From positions 1 to 32,871 of the forward strand of contig JAAYXE010000154.1 of NCBI GenBank assembly GCA_012516075.1: DNA of 32,871 nucleotides. The letters are read 5' to 3'. This stretch comes from Chloroflexota bacterium. Its GTDB lineage: Bacteria; Chloroflexota; Anaerolineae; Anaerolineales; UBA4823. The notes under the pieces were generated by a model. It did no database searches, was not told the DNA's origin, and worked only from the letters and a program-made list of their open reading frames with translations. This document shows, one piece after another, positions 15,700 to 24,157 of the stretch (positions within the stretch are counted from its first letter, which is position 1; each line of letters begins with the position of its first letter). Both the position numbers and the translations under genes were made by a program.

Positions 15700-17157
15700 T
15701 CAGGCTGTTCCTGCACTTTCACCGGGAACAGCCTGGTTTTTAATCAGGCCGCGGTGATCTTCCGACCGTTCCAGGTGCCGTTCAAACACTTCATCGGCGC
15801 GCACGCCGCTGCGCTCGCTGACCACAGCAGCCAGATCGGCGCTCACCTGCTCCTTCAGGCTGATGCCCGTTGCCTGCTGCACGTAAAGAACGGCCTGTGC
15901 AGCATAAGCCACATTGTTGCGGGGTTCGATGCGGTCGAAATCTTCGAAGTAAAAGCCGCAGGAGGTGAACATGCGCTGGCGCTCGCGCTGCGCTTCCAGC
16001 AGCAGGTGGATGCGGCTGGTGGTTTCAGAATCCAGAGCCCGGCCGGCCATTTCCTGAATCAGACTGCCGGCCGTGCGCTGCCCGAGGATGACCTCAATAT
16101 AGCGGTTGCGCAGTTCCCACGGGTCGTCGATATACGGCCGCAGGGTATCCAGGTAAATCCGGTCCAGTTCGCCCGCCAGTCGTTCCATTGCATAGCGCAT
16201 CTGCGCCTTCCACGCGCCAGAACCGGGCGTACAGGCGCAGTTCCCCATCCAGCGTGATACGCCGTGGTGACAGCTCCACGAAGTGTTCTCCTGGATATTC
16301 ACCGTGCGCCGTGCGGGATAGTTTTTCAGCCACAGCGCCGGGTAAACCGGGACGATGCCCAGGTCGCTGGTAGCGCCATCGACAAAACGGGCCAGGAAGC
16401 GGTCGCGCAGATACTGGTGATGCCCGTAAAGCTCCCCGTCGGAGGCAATGGTGATCACCTGCGGCTCACCACTTTTTTCCTTTTCGTGCTGGAAATACGG
16501 CAGCAGCAGGTAGCGGGCAAAGTTATCGGCGTTAATGGTCGCTTCGGGATCGAAGCTGACCCGGGTACTCAGATCACGCTGGTAAAAGAATACCGTCATG
16601 TGACGCCCGTCTGGCAGCGGAACAAGGTAGGGTTCCGTAACATCCACTTCCCCCTGCGCCTGCCAGGGCGCCAGAATGGTGAATTCTATGCCCTGATCGG
16701 CCATCACCTGCAGGGTTTCACTGTCCACTGCCGTCTCAGGCAGCCACATTCCCTGCGGGCTGCGGCCAAAGCGGTGTTTAAAATCAGCAATGCCCCAGGC
16801 AACCTGTGTGATCTTGTCACGCAGCGAAGCCAGGGGCAGGATCGTGTGGTTGTATCCCTGGGCAATGGCGTTGCCTACCCCGTGACGCTTAACGTTGGCC
16901 TGATCCTGGGCGATGATTCTCTCGTAAGTAACCCGGTCATAGCCCTCCATCCAGCGAAACAGGGTCGGGCCGACATTAAAACTGATGCGTTCAAAATTGC
17001 GCAGTTCGGCGTTAGGCCGGTAGCACTCGGCATGAATGCGTTCGTTCCAGTTATTAAAAGGAGCTGCGCCGATTTCTTTTGGAATAACACCGGTAAGTGG
17101 ATCTTCTCGTGGAGGCTGGTAAAAATGCGCGTGCACAATGAAGGCTCTGGCTGGCAT
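15700..17157 (-). CDS. Glycoside hydrolase family 57 protein
   Basis: This is a retaining alpha-glucan-active enzyme of family GH57 (485 residues, no signal peptide). The N-terminus FIVHAHFYQPPREDP carries the HxHxYQPPR-type region I. Region III is MWLPETAVDSET with nucleophile Glu141. Region IV is TIASDGELYGHHQ with Asp240 as the expected acid/base. Later landmarks are ENTSWSCHHGVSRWMGNCAC, which resembles the DUF3536-containing GH57 subgroup, and YFEDFDRIEPRNNVAYA. The subgroup's substrate is not well known; amylase, 4-alpha-glucanotransferase and branching enzyme are all possible in GH57. AGGAG stands before the ATG at 17157. It is divergent from glgA and convergent with the GH13 gene, so a role in glycogen metabolism is likely. 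Confidence 0.88.
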   Translation of the reverse strand: MPARAFIVHAHFYQPPREDPLTGVIPKEIGAAPFNNWNERIHAECYRPNAELRNFERISFNVGPTLFRWMEGYDRVTYERIIAQDQANVKRHGVGNAIAQGYNHTILPLASLRDKITQVAWGIADFKHRFGRSPQGMWLPETAVDSETLQVMADQGIEFTILAPWQAQGEVDVTEPYLVPLPDGRHMTVFFYQRDLSTRVSFDPEATINADNFARYLLLPYFQHEKEKSGEPQVITIASDGELYGHHQYLRDRFLARFVDGATSDLGIVPVYPALWLKNYPARRTVNIQENTSWSCHHGVSRWMGNCACTPGSGAWKAQMRYAMERLAGELDRIYLDTLRPYIDDPWELRNRYIEVILGQRTAGSLIQEMAGRALDSETTSRIHLLLEAQRERQRMFTSCGFYFEDFDRIEPRNNVAYAAQAVLYVQQATGISLKEQVSADLAAVVSERSGVRADEVFERHLERSEDHRGLIKNQAVPGESAGTA

Positions 17158-17386
17158 GACAACTCCTGATAACTATCGTTAAGGCATTAACGCACGATGG
17201 TGCTGTTTAGTTCCTACCGGTAAAAATAGAGGAAACTTACCTAATTATACCTCAAAACATGATGAAGATATCCGTTTTTATTCAAAAAAATAACAATCAA
17301 CAGATGCTGGCCGAAATCCTCGCGTAGTGTAAAATGAATGCAAATGCAGTCCTGACTCCACGGGCAGTCCTTGAGGGAGGATGACA
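17158..17386. promoter_or_regulatory. Divergent control region of GH57 and glgA
   Basis: For GH57 (minus strand) a TATAAT -10 lies at 17249-17244 with no clear -35. In its leader, just upstream of the ribosome binding site, is the inverted repeat CGTTAA-GGCA-TTAACG (17177-17192), a plausible operator. For glgA (plus strand) TAAAAT at 17330-17335 is a weak -10 candidate. The central part, about 17215-17300, is AT-rich compared with the neighbouring genes. Confidence 0.35.
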
Positions 17387-18889
17387 GTGAAGCCAAAATT
17401 GAATGTCTTATTCCTCGCAGCGGAAGCCGACCCTTTCATCAAGATCGGTGGGCTGGGGGATTATGCAGGGTCGCTGCCTCTGGCGCTGCATGGTATCGTC
17501 CCCACATCAGAGGATGAGACCGGAATCGACATCCGTCTGGTCATCCCCTTTTATGGGGCCATCCAGCAGAAGCAGTATCCATTGAAGCGTGTGGCCGCTT
17601 TCGAGGTGCCTCATGCCGGCGGTTCGCTGCCGGCAGAAGCGTTGATGTTGGAAATGAGAGGGCTGCCGGTTTATTTCATATCAGGTTCAATGATCCCGGC
17701 AGACGCTCCGGTATACACCTCCGACCCTGCTGAGGATGGCCGCAAATTCACTTTCTTTTCGCTCTGCGCCCTGGAACTGGCCCGCAGCCTGGAATGGCCC
17801 CCTGACATCGTGCATGCCAATGACTGGCATACCGCCCCGGCTGTTTACGCCCTGTCGCTAATCCAGCGGGACAGCGATCCTGTCTTTAATAACGCTGCAG
17901 CGCTGCTGGGGTTACACAATCTGCCCTATCTGGGGGCTGGAGCAGAGCAGGCGCTGGACGAGTTCGGCCTGCCCCCAGCCGAAAACTCAGCCCTGCCCGG
18001 TTGGGCAAAGCAGATGCCCCTGCCGCTGGGGTTATTGGCAGCCGATCACATCGTCGCCCCTTCACCGACCTATGCCCAGGAGATCCTGACTCCCGAATTT
18101 GGCTCTGGCCTGCACAGCTTCCTGCGCCAGCGAAAACAGGATATCAGCGGCATCCTCAACGGCATCGACGTTAACCGCTGGGACCCTCGCACAGATGAAC
18201 AGCTCAAAGCCAACTACTCCCACGAGGACCTGACTCCCCGGAAGGTCAACAAGACCGCTCTGCAGCAGGAGTTTAATCTGGAGGTCGATGCGGACATCCC
18301 ATTGATTATCATCATCAGCCGCATGGATAAGCAGAAAGGGATTGACCTGGTTCCCGATGCACTCCGCCACATTGCCGGGCAGCGCTGGCAGGCCGTTATC
18401 CTGGGCACCGGAGATCCGGTGCTGGAGGCGGCAGTGCGCGGGCTCGAGAACAACCTGCCTGACCAGGTGCGCGTCGCCGTCCGCTTCGACGCCGCGCTCA
18501 GCCGGCGCATGTACGGCGCTGCCGACATCATCCTGATCCCATCGCGCTACGAACCCTGTGGATTGAACCAGATGATCGGGATGCGCTACGGGGTGGTGCC
18601 GGTCGCACGTGCCACCGGCGGATTGAAAGACACCATTCAGGATTATGATCTATCCGAAGAAAGCACCGGCTTTCTGTTCGATAAAGAATCGGCCTCTGCA
18701 CTGAGCGAGGCCATTCGCCGCGCGCTGGCGGTCTATGAAAACCGGGATGCCTGGACGCAGCTGCAGCAGCGCTGCATGCAGCAGGATTTCTCCTGGGATC
18801 GCTTCGCCCGCCAGTACCTCACACTGTACCGCTCACTAGCCCGGGCAAAAGCAGCCAGACAGCCCGGGAGTTCACAAACTGAGGTATGA
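17387..18889 (+). CDS. glgA: Glycogen synthase (GT5, ADP-glucose type)
   Basis: This enzyme transfers glucose from ADP-glucose to the non-reducing end of a growing alpha-1,4-glucan. The N-terminal KIGGLGDYAGSLPLAL carries the KxGGL nucleotide-sugar motif (Lys19). The domain border has VHANDWHTAPAVYAL and GILNGIDVNRWDPRTD. The C-terminal GT-B domain has IIISRMDKQKGIDLV and the catalytic-region PSRYEPCGLNQMIGMRYG. The product is 500 residues, normal for GlgA. An ATG at 17381 is in frame but directly abuts GGGAGG (17375-17380), leaving no spacing; the GTG at 17387 lies six bases after it and is the better start. It is followed by glgC after 67 bp on the same strand. Confidence 0.93.
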   Translation: MKPKLNVLFLAAEADPFIKIGGLGDYAGSLPLALHGIVPTSEDETGIDIRLVIPFYGAIQQKQYPLKRVAAFEVPHAGGSLPAEALMLEMRGLPVYFISGSMIPADAPVYTSDPAEDGRKFTFFSLCALELARSLEWPPDIVHANDWHTAPAVYALSLIQRDSDPVFNNAAALLGLHNLPYLGAGAEQALDEFGLPPAENSALPGWAKQMPLPLGLLAADHIVAPSPTYAQEILTPEFGSGLHSFLRQRKQDISGILNGIDVNRWDPRTDEQLKANYSHEDLTPRKVNKTALQQEFNLEVDADIPLIIIISRMDKQKGIDLVPDALRHIAGQRWQAVILGTGDPVLEAAVRGLENNLPDQVRVAVRFDAALSRRMYGAADIILIPSRYEPCGLNQMIGMRYGVVPVARATGGLKDTIQDYDLSEESTGFLFDKESASALSEAIRRALAVYENRDAWTQLQQRCMQQDFSWDRFARQYLTLYRSLARAKAARQPGSSQTEV

Positions 18890-18956
18890 TTCCCAGGTAC
18901 CCATCCGCTGTCATTCGATCCAGTTCTTGATCCACCTGGTAGGGGAGGATTTGATT

Positions 18957-20225
18957 ATGAAAACACGTGCAGTCATTCTGGCCGGAGGGGAAGGCTCACG
19001 ATTGGGGATTCTGACTGCCAAGCGAACGAAGCCTGCCGTCCCATTTGCCGGGAAGTACCGCATCATCGACTTTACCCTGTCGAACTGCGTTAATTCGGGG
19101 ATCTTCGATGTCATGATCCTCGCCCAGTACCGCCCGCACTCCCTGATTGAACATATCGGCGCCGGCGGACCCTGGGATCTGGACCGTGATTTCACCGGCG
19201 GTCTGCGCATTTACACGCCTTATAAAGCGCGCAACACCTCCGACTGGTATCTCGGGACGGCTGACGCGGTCCAGCAGAACTTCATGTTTATCAAGCACAG
19301 CAACCCCGATCTGGTGCTGATCCTCTCCGGTGACCATATCTACGAGATGAATTACGACGCCCTGATCGCCTTCCACTGCGATCACAAGGCGGACCTCACC
19401 ATGGCAACCATCCGTGTGCCGATGTCTGAGGCGTCACGTTTCGGTATCGTTGAGGTGGGTGACGATTATCAGGTGCGCTCCTTTATTGAAAAGCCGGCCA
19501 ACCCTCCCTCCAACCTTGTCAATATGGGCGTCTACCTGTTCAACCTGGATGTGCTCAACCGCGCCCTGTGGGAGGATCACATGAACCCCGATTCATCTCA
19601 CGACTTCGGGAAGGATATCCTCCCGAAGCTGGTCAACAGCGGTGCGCGCGTGGCAGCCTATCCATACAGCGGCTACTGGGTCGATGTAGGAACAGTAGAC
19701 TCGTACTGGCAGGCACACATGGACCTGCTTTCAGAAAACCCGCCTATCGATTTGAATGATCGCTCCTGGATCATCCACACCCGTACTGAGGAACGCCCGC
19801 CGGTCTGGATCTCACGTGGGGCGACAGTGATCGACAGCATGATCGCCGACGGGTGCGTGATCTCTCCCGGAGCATATATCGAACGCAGCGTGCTCTCTCC
19901 CGGCGTGCGGGTGCACGCCGGTGCGCAGATCCGCGAGTCGGTGCTGCTCTCCGAGTGCGTCGTCGGCCCCAACGCGGTGGTTGAACGCAGCATCATCGAT
20001 AAGCGTGCTTATACTGAAGAAGGGGTATGCATCGGCCTGGGTGCATTTGACACCGGCGGTGAGCTGCGCATTACCATGGTGGGCAAAAACAGCCGGCTGC
20101 CTGCAGGGCTGAGGGTGGAAGCAGGCGCGATCATCGGCCCGGATGTTTATCACGGCGATCTTACCTCCGATATCATTCGCGGAGACGACTATATCCAGAC
20201 GAAGAGGTTACCGAATGAAGTTTGA
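18957..20225 (+). CDS. glgC: Glucose-1-phosphate adenylyltransferase (ADP-glucose pyrophosphorylase)
   Basis: This enzyme makes ADP-glucose from glucose-1-phosphate and ATP, the committed step of bacterial glycogen synthesis. Its 422 residues show the nucleotidyltransferase start VILAGGEGSRLGILTAKRTKP, AGKYRIIDFTLSNCVNSG, the catalytic-region SGDHIYEMNY, the sugar-phosphate motif SFIEKPANPP and YWVDVGTVDSYWQAHMDLL. A C-terminal left-handed helix domain follows, with hexapeptide-like repeats (about 290-400: RGATVIDSMIADGCVISPGA, ERSVLSPGVRVHAGAQIRES). A longer frame from 18927 exists, but GGGGAGG at 18942-18948 places the start at the ATG at 18957. Its stop overlaps the malQ start by 11 nt. 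Confidence 0.95.
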   Translation: MKTRAVILAGGEGSRLGILTAKRTKPAVPFAGKYRIIDFTLSNCVNSGIFDVMILAQYRPHSLIEHIGAGGPWDLDRDFTGGLRIYTPYKARNTSDWYLGTADAVQQNFMFIKHSNPDLVLILSGDHIYEMNYDALIAFHCDHKADLTMATIRVPMSEASRFGIVEVGDDYQVRSFIEKPANPPSNLVNMGVYLFNLDVLNRALWEDHMNPDSSHDFGKDILPKLVNSGARVAAYPYSGYWVDVGTVDSYWQAHMDLLSENPPIDLNDRSWIIHTRTEERPPVWISRGATVIDSMIADGCVISPGAYIERSVLSPGVRVHAGAQIRESVLLSECVVGPNAVVERSIIDKRAYTEEGVCIGLGAFDTGGELRITMVGKNSRLPAGLRVEAGAIIGPDVYHGDLTSDIIRGDDYIQTKRLPNEV

Positions 20226-21738
20226 ACGTGCTGCTGGAATTCTTCTTCATCCCACCAGCCTGCCCGGTTACTGGGGGATCGGGGGAATTGGGCTGATCGC
20301 CCGGCGCTGGATCGACTTTTTAGCCAGCGCCGGCTGTACGCTCTGGCAGGTGCTGCCCCTCGGCCCAACCGGCTACGGCGACTCCCCGTACCAGGCGTTC
20401 TCCTCGTTCGCAGGAAATCCTTACATCATCAGCATCGAGAGCCTGCTGGAGGAAGGCCTGCTGCGCACAGAGGACGTCGCCGACCGTCCCGACTTCCCGG
20501 AAGACCGTGTCGATTTCGGGATGCTGATCCCCTGGAAACTGGCCGTGCTGGACCGCGCTTATCAGGTATTTCAACAGCGCCAGCCCGCCGGATTGATGGC
20601 GGAACTGGAAGCATTTCGAGAAGCAAACCACCACTGGCTGGATGATTTCGCCCTGTTTATGGCGTTGAAAGACGCCCACGGGGGCAGGCCCTGGACGAAC
20701 TGGGATCCATCCCTGCGCTCGCGCCAGCCAGAAGCCCTGCAGGCTGCCCGTGAGCAGTTTGCTGTGGCCGTGGATCGCCAGGTTTTCCGCCAGTTTCTCT
20801 TTTACCGCCAGTGGAATGAACTCAAAAAATATGCCGCTGAAAAAGGCATCAAAATTATCGGCGATGTGCCCATCTTCGTCGCTCATGACAGCGCAGATGT
20901 CTGGTCACATCCCGAGCTGTTCTACCTCGACGAAAAAGGAAACCCAACGGTAGTTGCCGGTGTACCGCCGGATTACTTTTCTCCAACCGGCCAGTTATGG
21001 GGCAATCCACTGTACAGATGGGATGTCCATAAAGCAACTGGCTACCAGTGGTGGCAGGACCGCCTGAAAGCCGTGCTGCAGATGGTTGATATCATCCGTC
21101 TCGATCACTTCCGCGGATTTGCCGGCTATTGGGAAGTGCCGGCCGGCATGCCGACCGCCGAGATTGGCCGCTGGGCGCCCGGCCCCGGCGCCGACTTCTT
21201 TGAGAAAATCGAACAGGCGCTGGGCGAACTTCCCCTGATTGCGGAAGATCTGGGTGAAATCACCGATGATGTGATCGAACTGCGCGAGCGGTTTGGTTTA
21301 CCCGGGATGAAGATTGTGCAGTTCGCCTTCGGCGGAGACCCGGACGAAGATTTCCTGCCCCACAACTATCCGCGCAACTGCGTCGCGTACACGGGCACCC
21401 ATGACAATGACACCTCGCTGGGCTGGTACCGTACCGCCCCTGAGAAGGAGCGCGACTTCTGCCGGCGCTACCTGGGCCGTGGGGATGATGATATCGTCTG
21501 GGGCATGATTCGTGCTGTCTGGTCCTCCGTGGCCATGTTTGCCATCGCCCCCATTCAGGATTTCCTGGTACAGGATTCGAGTGCGCGCATGAACTTCCCC
21601 GGCAGAACCGGAGGCAACTGGTCGTACCGTATGCCGGCGCACGTCCTCGAGGGAGATCTGATCGAGGCGATCCGGGACTTCAACTTCCTGTACGGCCGCC
21701 TGCCGGTGAAAATCTCCGAAGTCGAATTACCGGTCTGA
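20215..21738 (+). CDS. malQ: 4-alpha-glucanotransferase (GH77, amylomaltase)
   Basis: This disproportionating enzyme moves maltooligosaccharide units between alpha-1,4-glucans in the cytoplasm. The protein (507 residues, usual length) begins RAAGILLHPTSLPGYWGIGG and has LWQVLPLGPTGYGDSPYQAF, the GH77 nucleophile region IIRLDHFRGF (Asp297), acid/base LIAEDLGEI (Glu344) and GTHDNDTSLGW (Asp397). The start at 20215 overlaps glgC and has AAGAGG upstream; the frame continues upstream to 20143 within glgC, which I discount. With glgA and glgC it forms a three-gene glycogen operon. Its last 12 bp overlap the convergent DUF1294 gene. Confidence 0.95.
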   Translation: MKFERAAGILLHPTSLPGYWGIGGIGLIARRWIDFLASAGCTLWQVLPLGPTGYGDSPYQAFSSFAGNPYIISIESLLEEGLLRTEDVADRPDFPEDRVDFGMLIPWKLAVLDRAYQVFQQRQPAGLMAELEAFREANHHWLDDFALFMALKDAHGGRPWTNWDPSLRSRQPEALQAAREQFAVAVDRQVFRQFLFYRQWNELKKYAAEKGIKIIGDVPIFVAHDSADVWSHPELFYLDEKGNPTVVAGVPPDYFSPTGQLWGNPLYRWDVHKATGYQWWQDRLKAVLQMVDIIRLDHFRGFAGYWEVPAGMPTAEIGRWAPGPGADFFEKIEQALGELPLIAEDLGEITDDVIELRERFGLPGMKIVQFAFGGDPDEDFLPHNYPRNCVAYTGTHDNDTSLGWYRTAPEKERDFCRRYLGRGDDDIVWGMIRAVWSSVAMFAIAPIQDFLVQDSSARMNFPGRTGGNWSYRMPAHVLEGDLIEAIRDFNFLYGRLPVKISEVELPV

Positions 21739-22011
21739 TATCAATATCAAAAGCGCCAGATAAACCACGGCGGGCGGAACCAGGGTGATCCAGAACCGGG
21801 CACGGCGGATTTTATGACGAAAAACTACCATGCCCAGCAAAGCTCCCCAGGCTCCGCCCGCCAGTCCTATTGTCAGCAGCACCCGCTCCGGTATGCGCCA
21901 GCGGCGGGTCACCGCCATCAGCTTGTCGTAGCCGAACAAACCCAGCGCTGCCAGGCTCAGAATCAACAGATAATCAACCAATACACCCTGCAGAAACTGT
22001 CCCAGGCCCAT
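21727..22011 (-). CDS. Small DUF1294 membrane protein
   Basis: This 94-residue integral membrane protein matches the DUF1294 family, whose function is unknown. Family signatures are FGYDKLMAVTRRWRIPERVLL, GLAGGAWGALLGMVVFRHK and FWITLVPPAVVYLALLIL, giving about three membrane segments. No strong ribosome binding site precedes the ATG at 22011. However, that ATG shares a base with the TAA at 22013-22011 that ends the read-through nagA frame (TAATG), which suggests translational coupling to nagA. It converges on malQ with a 12-bp overlap. Confidence 0.8.
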   Translation of the reverse strand: MGLGQFLQGVLVDYLLILSLAALGLFGYDKLMAVTRRWRIPERVLLTIGLAGGAWGALLGMVVFRHKIRRARFWITLVPPAVVYLALLILISDR

Positions 22012-22079
22012 TAATGATGCAGTTCCTGCAGCCTTTCAGCTTCCCATACAATCCGCCCCATCACCACCGTCAGCAGCGC
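22011..22079 (-). other. Severed C-terminal codons of nagA
   Basis: After the TAG at 22082-22080 the same frame continues for 22 codons (ALLTVVMGRIVWEAERLQEL then two His) to a TAA at 22013-22011. The TVVMGRIVWE segment is the standard C-terminal strand of NagA-type amidohydrolases, so these codons belonged to the gene in the recent past. Confidence 0.8.
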
Positions 22080-23201
22080 CTAATACTTCTCGTTCAACAG
22101 CACCAGGTCAGCGTCTTTCCCTGCCTCCAGGCTGCCTTTGGACGCCGCGAGCCCGATCGCCCGGGCCGGGTTCAGGCTGGCCATGGGCCAGGCTTCTGCC
22201 AGCGATAATCCTGTGTTGGCGATCACGTTGCGCAGGCAGTTGTTCAGAGTCTGGATGCTTCCCGCAAGAGTGCCGTCGGCCAGGTACGCTGCGCCGTTAT
22301 GAACCACAGCCGTGCGGGTATCAACCTGGAACTGGCTGCCCTCCGGTAAACCAGCCCCACGGATGGCGTCAGTGATCAGGATCACGTTCTGCGGCCCTTT
22401 GACGGATACCAGGATCTTCTGCGCCGCCGGGTGAACGTGGACATTATCGGCGATCAGTTCGCACTGCAGTTCGGGCATAGTCAGCGCTGCACCGACTGTG
22501 CCGGGTTCGCGATGCCCCAGACCGGTCATAGCGTTGAAGGTGTGGGTCGTCTGACGGACACCGTGTTCTACGGCGGTTTTCATCTCTTCATAGGTCGCTG
22601 CGGTGTGACCCGCCGCGACCCGGATGCCGCTCCGGACACATTCATCGACCAGCCACAGGTTTTCAGGGAATTCCGGCGCCACAGCGATCAGTCGCACTAC
22701 GCCGCTGTCCAGGAACTCCAGAGCTTCGTCTTTTTCCGCCCGGCGGATCTGGGTGGGGTCCTGCGCGCCAGCCTTTGCCGGGTTGAAATAGGGGCCCTCC
22801 ATATGCACACCGAGGATGCTGGCGCCGCCATCAAAAGGTTCTTCCAGGTCGCGCACCAGATGCAGCACAGCCAGGGTGACCTCACGGCTCGCTGTCCAGG
22901 TGGTGGGCAGGAAGCCGGTCACGCCGTTTTGTGCAAACAGGCGCGCCATCACCTGCAGCGATTCGCGGCTGGCGTCCATCGCTTCGTGACCCAGAGCACC
23001 GTGCACATGCAGGTCGATCAAACCCGGCAGCAGAGCGCTGCCTCCGGCATCGATCACACGCAGGCCTGCTTCTTCCGGATATTCTGGCGGCTGGCCGGGG
23101 CCTAATGCTTTGATCTTGGTGCCCTCCGTCAGCAGCCACCCGGGCAGCCAATCCCCTGTGGGCGTATAGACGTGCGCATTCCGGATCAATATTCCACGCA
23201 T
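22080..23201 (-). CDS. nagA: N-acetylglucosamine-6-phosphate deacetylase, apparently shortened by a TAG near the end
   Basis: This amidohydrolase-superfamily enzyme removes acetate from GlcNAc-6-phosphate, giving glucosamine-6-phosphate. Metal and catalytic residues are in place: LIDLHVHGALGHE (His65, His67), GVHMEGPYFNPAKAGAQ (Glu135), AAGHTAATYEEM (His199), QTTHTFNAMTGLGHREPG (His220) and ILITDAIRGAGLPEG (Asp278). The open frame gives 373 residues ending LVLLNEKY, but the stop is TAG and the frame continues with 22 codons of family-typical C-terminus; the restored length is 396. Loss of the last strand would unseat the small beta-sandwich and could reduce stability. AAAGGAG precedes the ATG, which overlaps the ROK kinase stop by 16 nt. 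It belongs to the amino-sugar operon. Confidence 0.93.
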   Translation of the reverse strand: MRGILIRNAHVYTPTGDWLPGWLLTEGTKIKALGPGQPPEYPEEAGLRVIDAGGSALLPGLIDLHVHGALGHEAMDASRESLQVMARLFAQNGVTGFLPTTWTASREVTLAVLHLVRDLEEPFDGGASILGVHMEGPYFNPAKAGAQDPTQIRRAEKDEALEFLDSGVVRLIAVAPEFPENLWLVDECVRSGIRVAAGHTAATYEEMKTAVEHGVRQTTHTFNAMTGLGHREPGTVGAALTMPELQCELIADNVHVHPAAQKILVSVKGPQNVILITDAIRGAGLPEGSQFQVDTRTAVVHNGAAYLADGTLAGSIQTLNNCLRNVIANTGLSLAEAWPMASLNPARAIGLAASKGSLEAGKDADLVLLNEKY

Positions 23202-24157
23202 TTTTCAGCTCCTTTGCTCTGCCAGACCAGACAGGCCGCCCCCACTGCACTGGAGGGCAGCAATGAAGGGACGATTTCGAGCCTTCTCATACCGGCCGGG
23301 GTCACCCGCCGCTCCAGCTCGCGGCGCGCCGCCGGAACGATATAATCGAATGCCGCCAGGCCCAGGCCCCCGCCGATCACATAGCGCTGCGGGTTGAGCA
23401 CTGCGGTACAGGCAGCCATCACCGCGCCCAGATCGGAACCGGCACGCGCGAGCACGGACAGGGCAGCTGCGTCCCCTCGTCCGGCCGCTTCCAGTATACC
23501 CGCCGGAGTCAGCTCGTCAGGATCGCAAATCTCACCAATTCTCGCGCCGGAATTCAAACGCTGCCGGGCCAGGTTGACCATCCCCGGGCCGGAGACCGTC
23601 AGTTCAGCGCACCCGCGCAGCCCGCAGATACAGGGAGGACCTTCCGGGTCCAGCGATAAATGGCCCAGTTCGGCTGCAATTCCATTCGCTCCGATCACAA
23701 GCTGGCCGTTGGCGATCACTCCCCCTCCCAGGCCGGATCCAATCGACAGGTAAACGAAATCCTGGCAGCCCTGCCCGGCTCCAAAAAACAGCTCTCCCAG
23801 AGCTGAGGCGTTGGTGTCCTTTTGCACGAAGATGGGCAGTTCACCAGTCAGCCGGGCCTGCAGGCCGGCCACCAGGTGCACCTCGTCCCAATTCAGGTTC
23901 ACCGCGCCGCGGACAATTCCGTTGACCGGGTCGACGACGCCGGGAGAGCCGATCCCCACACCGGCCACGGGACAGCGGGCCTCGAAGATCAGGGCCTCGA
24001 TCTCCGCCGCCAGCCGGTCGAGTACAGCTTCGCTCCCTTCCACGCTTTGCGTTTGAGTCTGCCGCGCAGCCAGCACATCGCCGTGCGCAGAAACCAGCGC
24101 CGAGGCGATCTTTGTCGCGCCCAGATCCACACCTATGGCTGCCATTTCAATGGTCAT
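23186..24157 (-). CDS. ROK-family sugar kinase (probable N-acetylglucosamine or related kinase)
   Basis: This is a cytoplasmic sugar kinase of 323 residues. Key motifs are the phosphate loop GVDLGATKIASALV (DLGATK at 11-16), the catalytic Asp114 in QKDTNASALGE, the second ATP motif YLSIGSGLGGGVIANG, and the ROK zinc site His166 (AELGHLSLD) with CICGLRGC (Cys176, Cys178, Cys183). The C-terminal RYVIGGGLG completes the fold. It has no DNA-binding domain, so it is an enzyme and not a regulator. Neighbouring nagA and the SIS protein point to GlcNAc or ManNAc as substrate. I chose ATG 24157; TTG 24163 (two residues earlier) has the better-placed GAAGGG, and ATG 24145 is also possible. It overlaps the SIS gene stop. 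Confidence 0.88.
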   Translation of the reverse strand: MTIEMAAIGVDLGATKIASALVSAHGDVLAARQTQTQSVEGSEAVLDRLAAEIEALIFEARCPVAGVGIGSPGVVDPVNGIVRGAVNLNWDEVHLVAGLQARLTGELPIFVQKDTNASALGELFFGAGQGCQDFVYLSIGSGLGGGVIANGQLVIGANGIAAELGHLSLDPEGPPCICGLRGCAELTVSGPGMVNLARQRLNSGARIGEICDPDELTPAGILEAAGRGDAAALSVLARAGSDLGAVMAACTAVLNPQRYVIGGGLGLAAFDYIVPAARRELERRVTPAGMRRLEIVPSLLPSSAVGAACLVWQSKGAEKCVEY

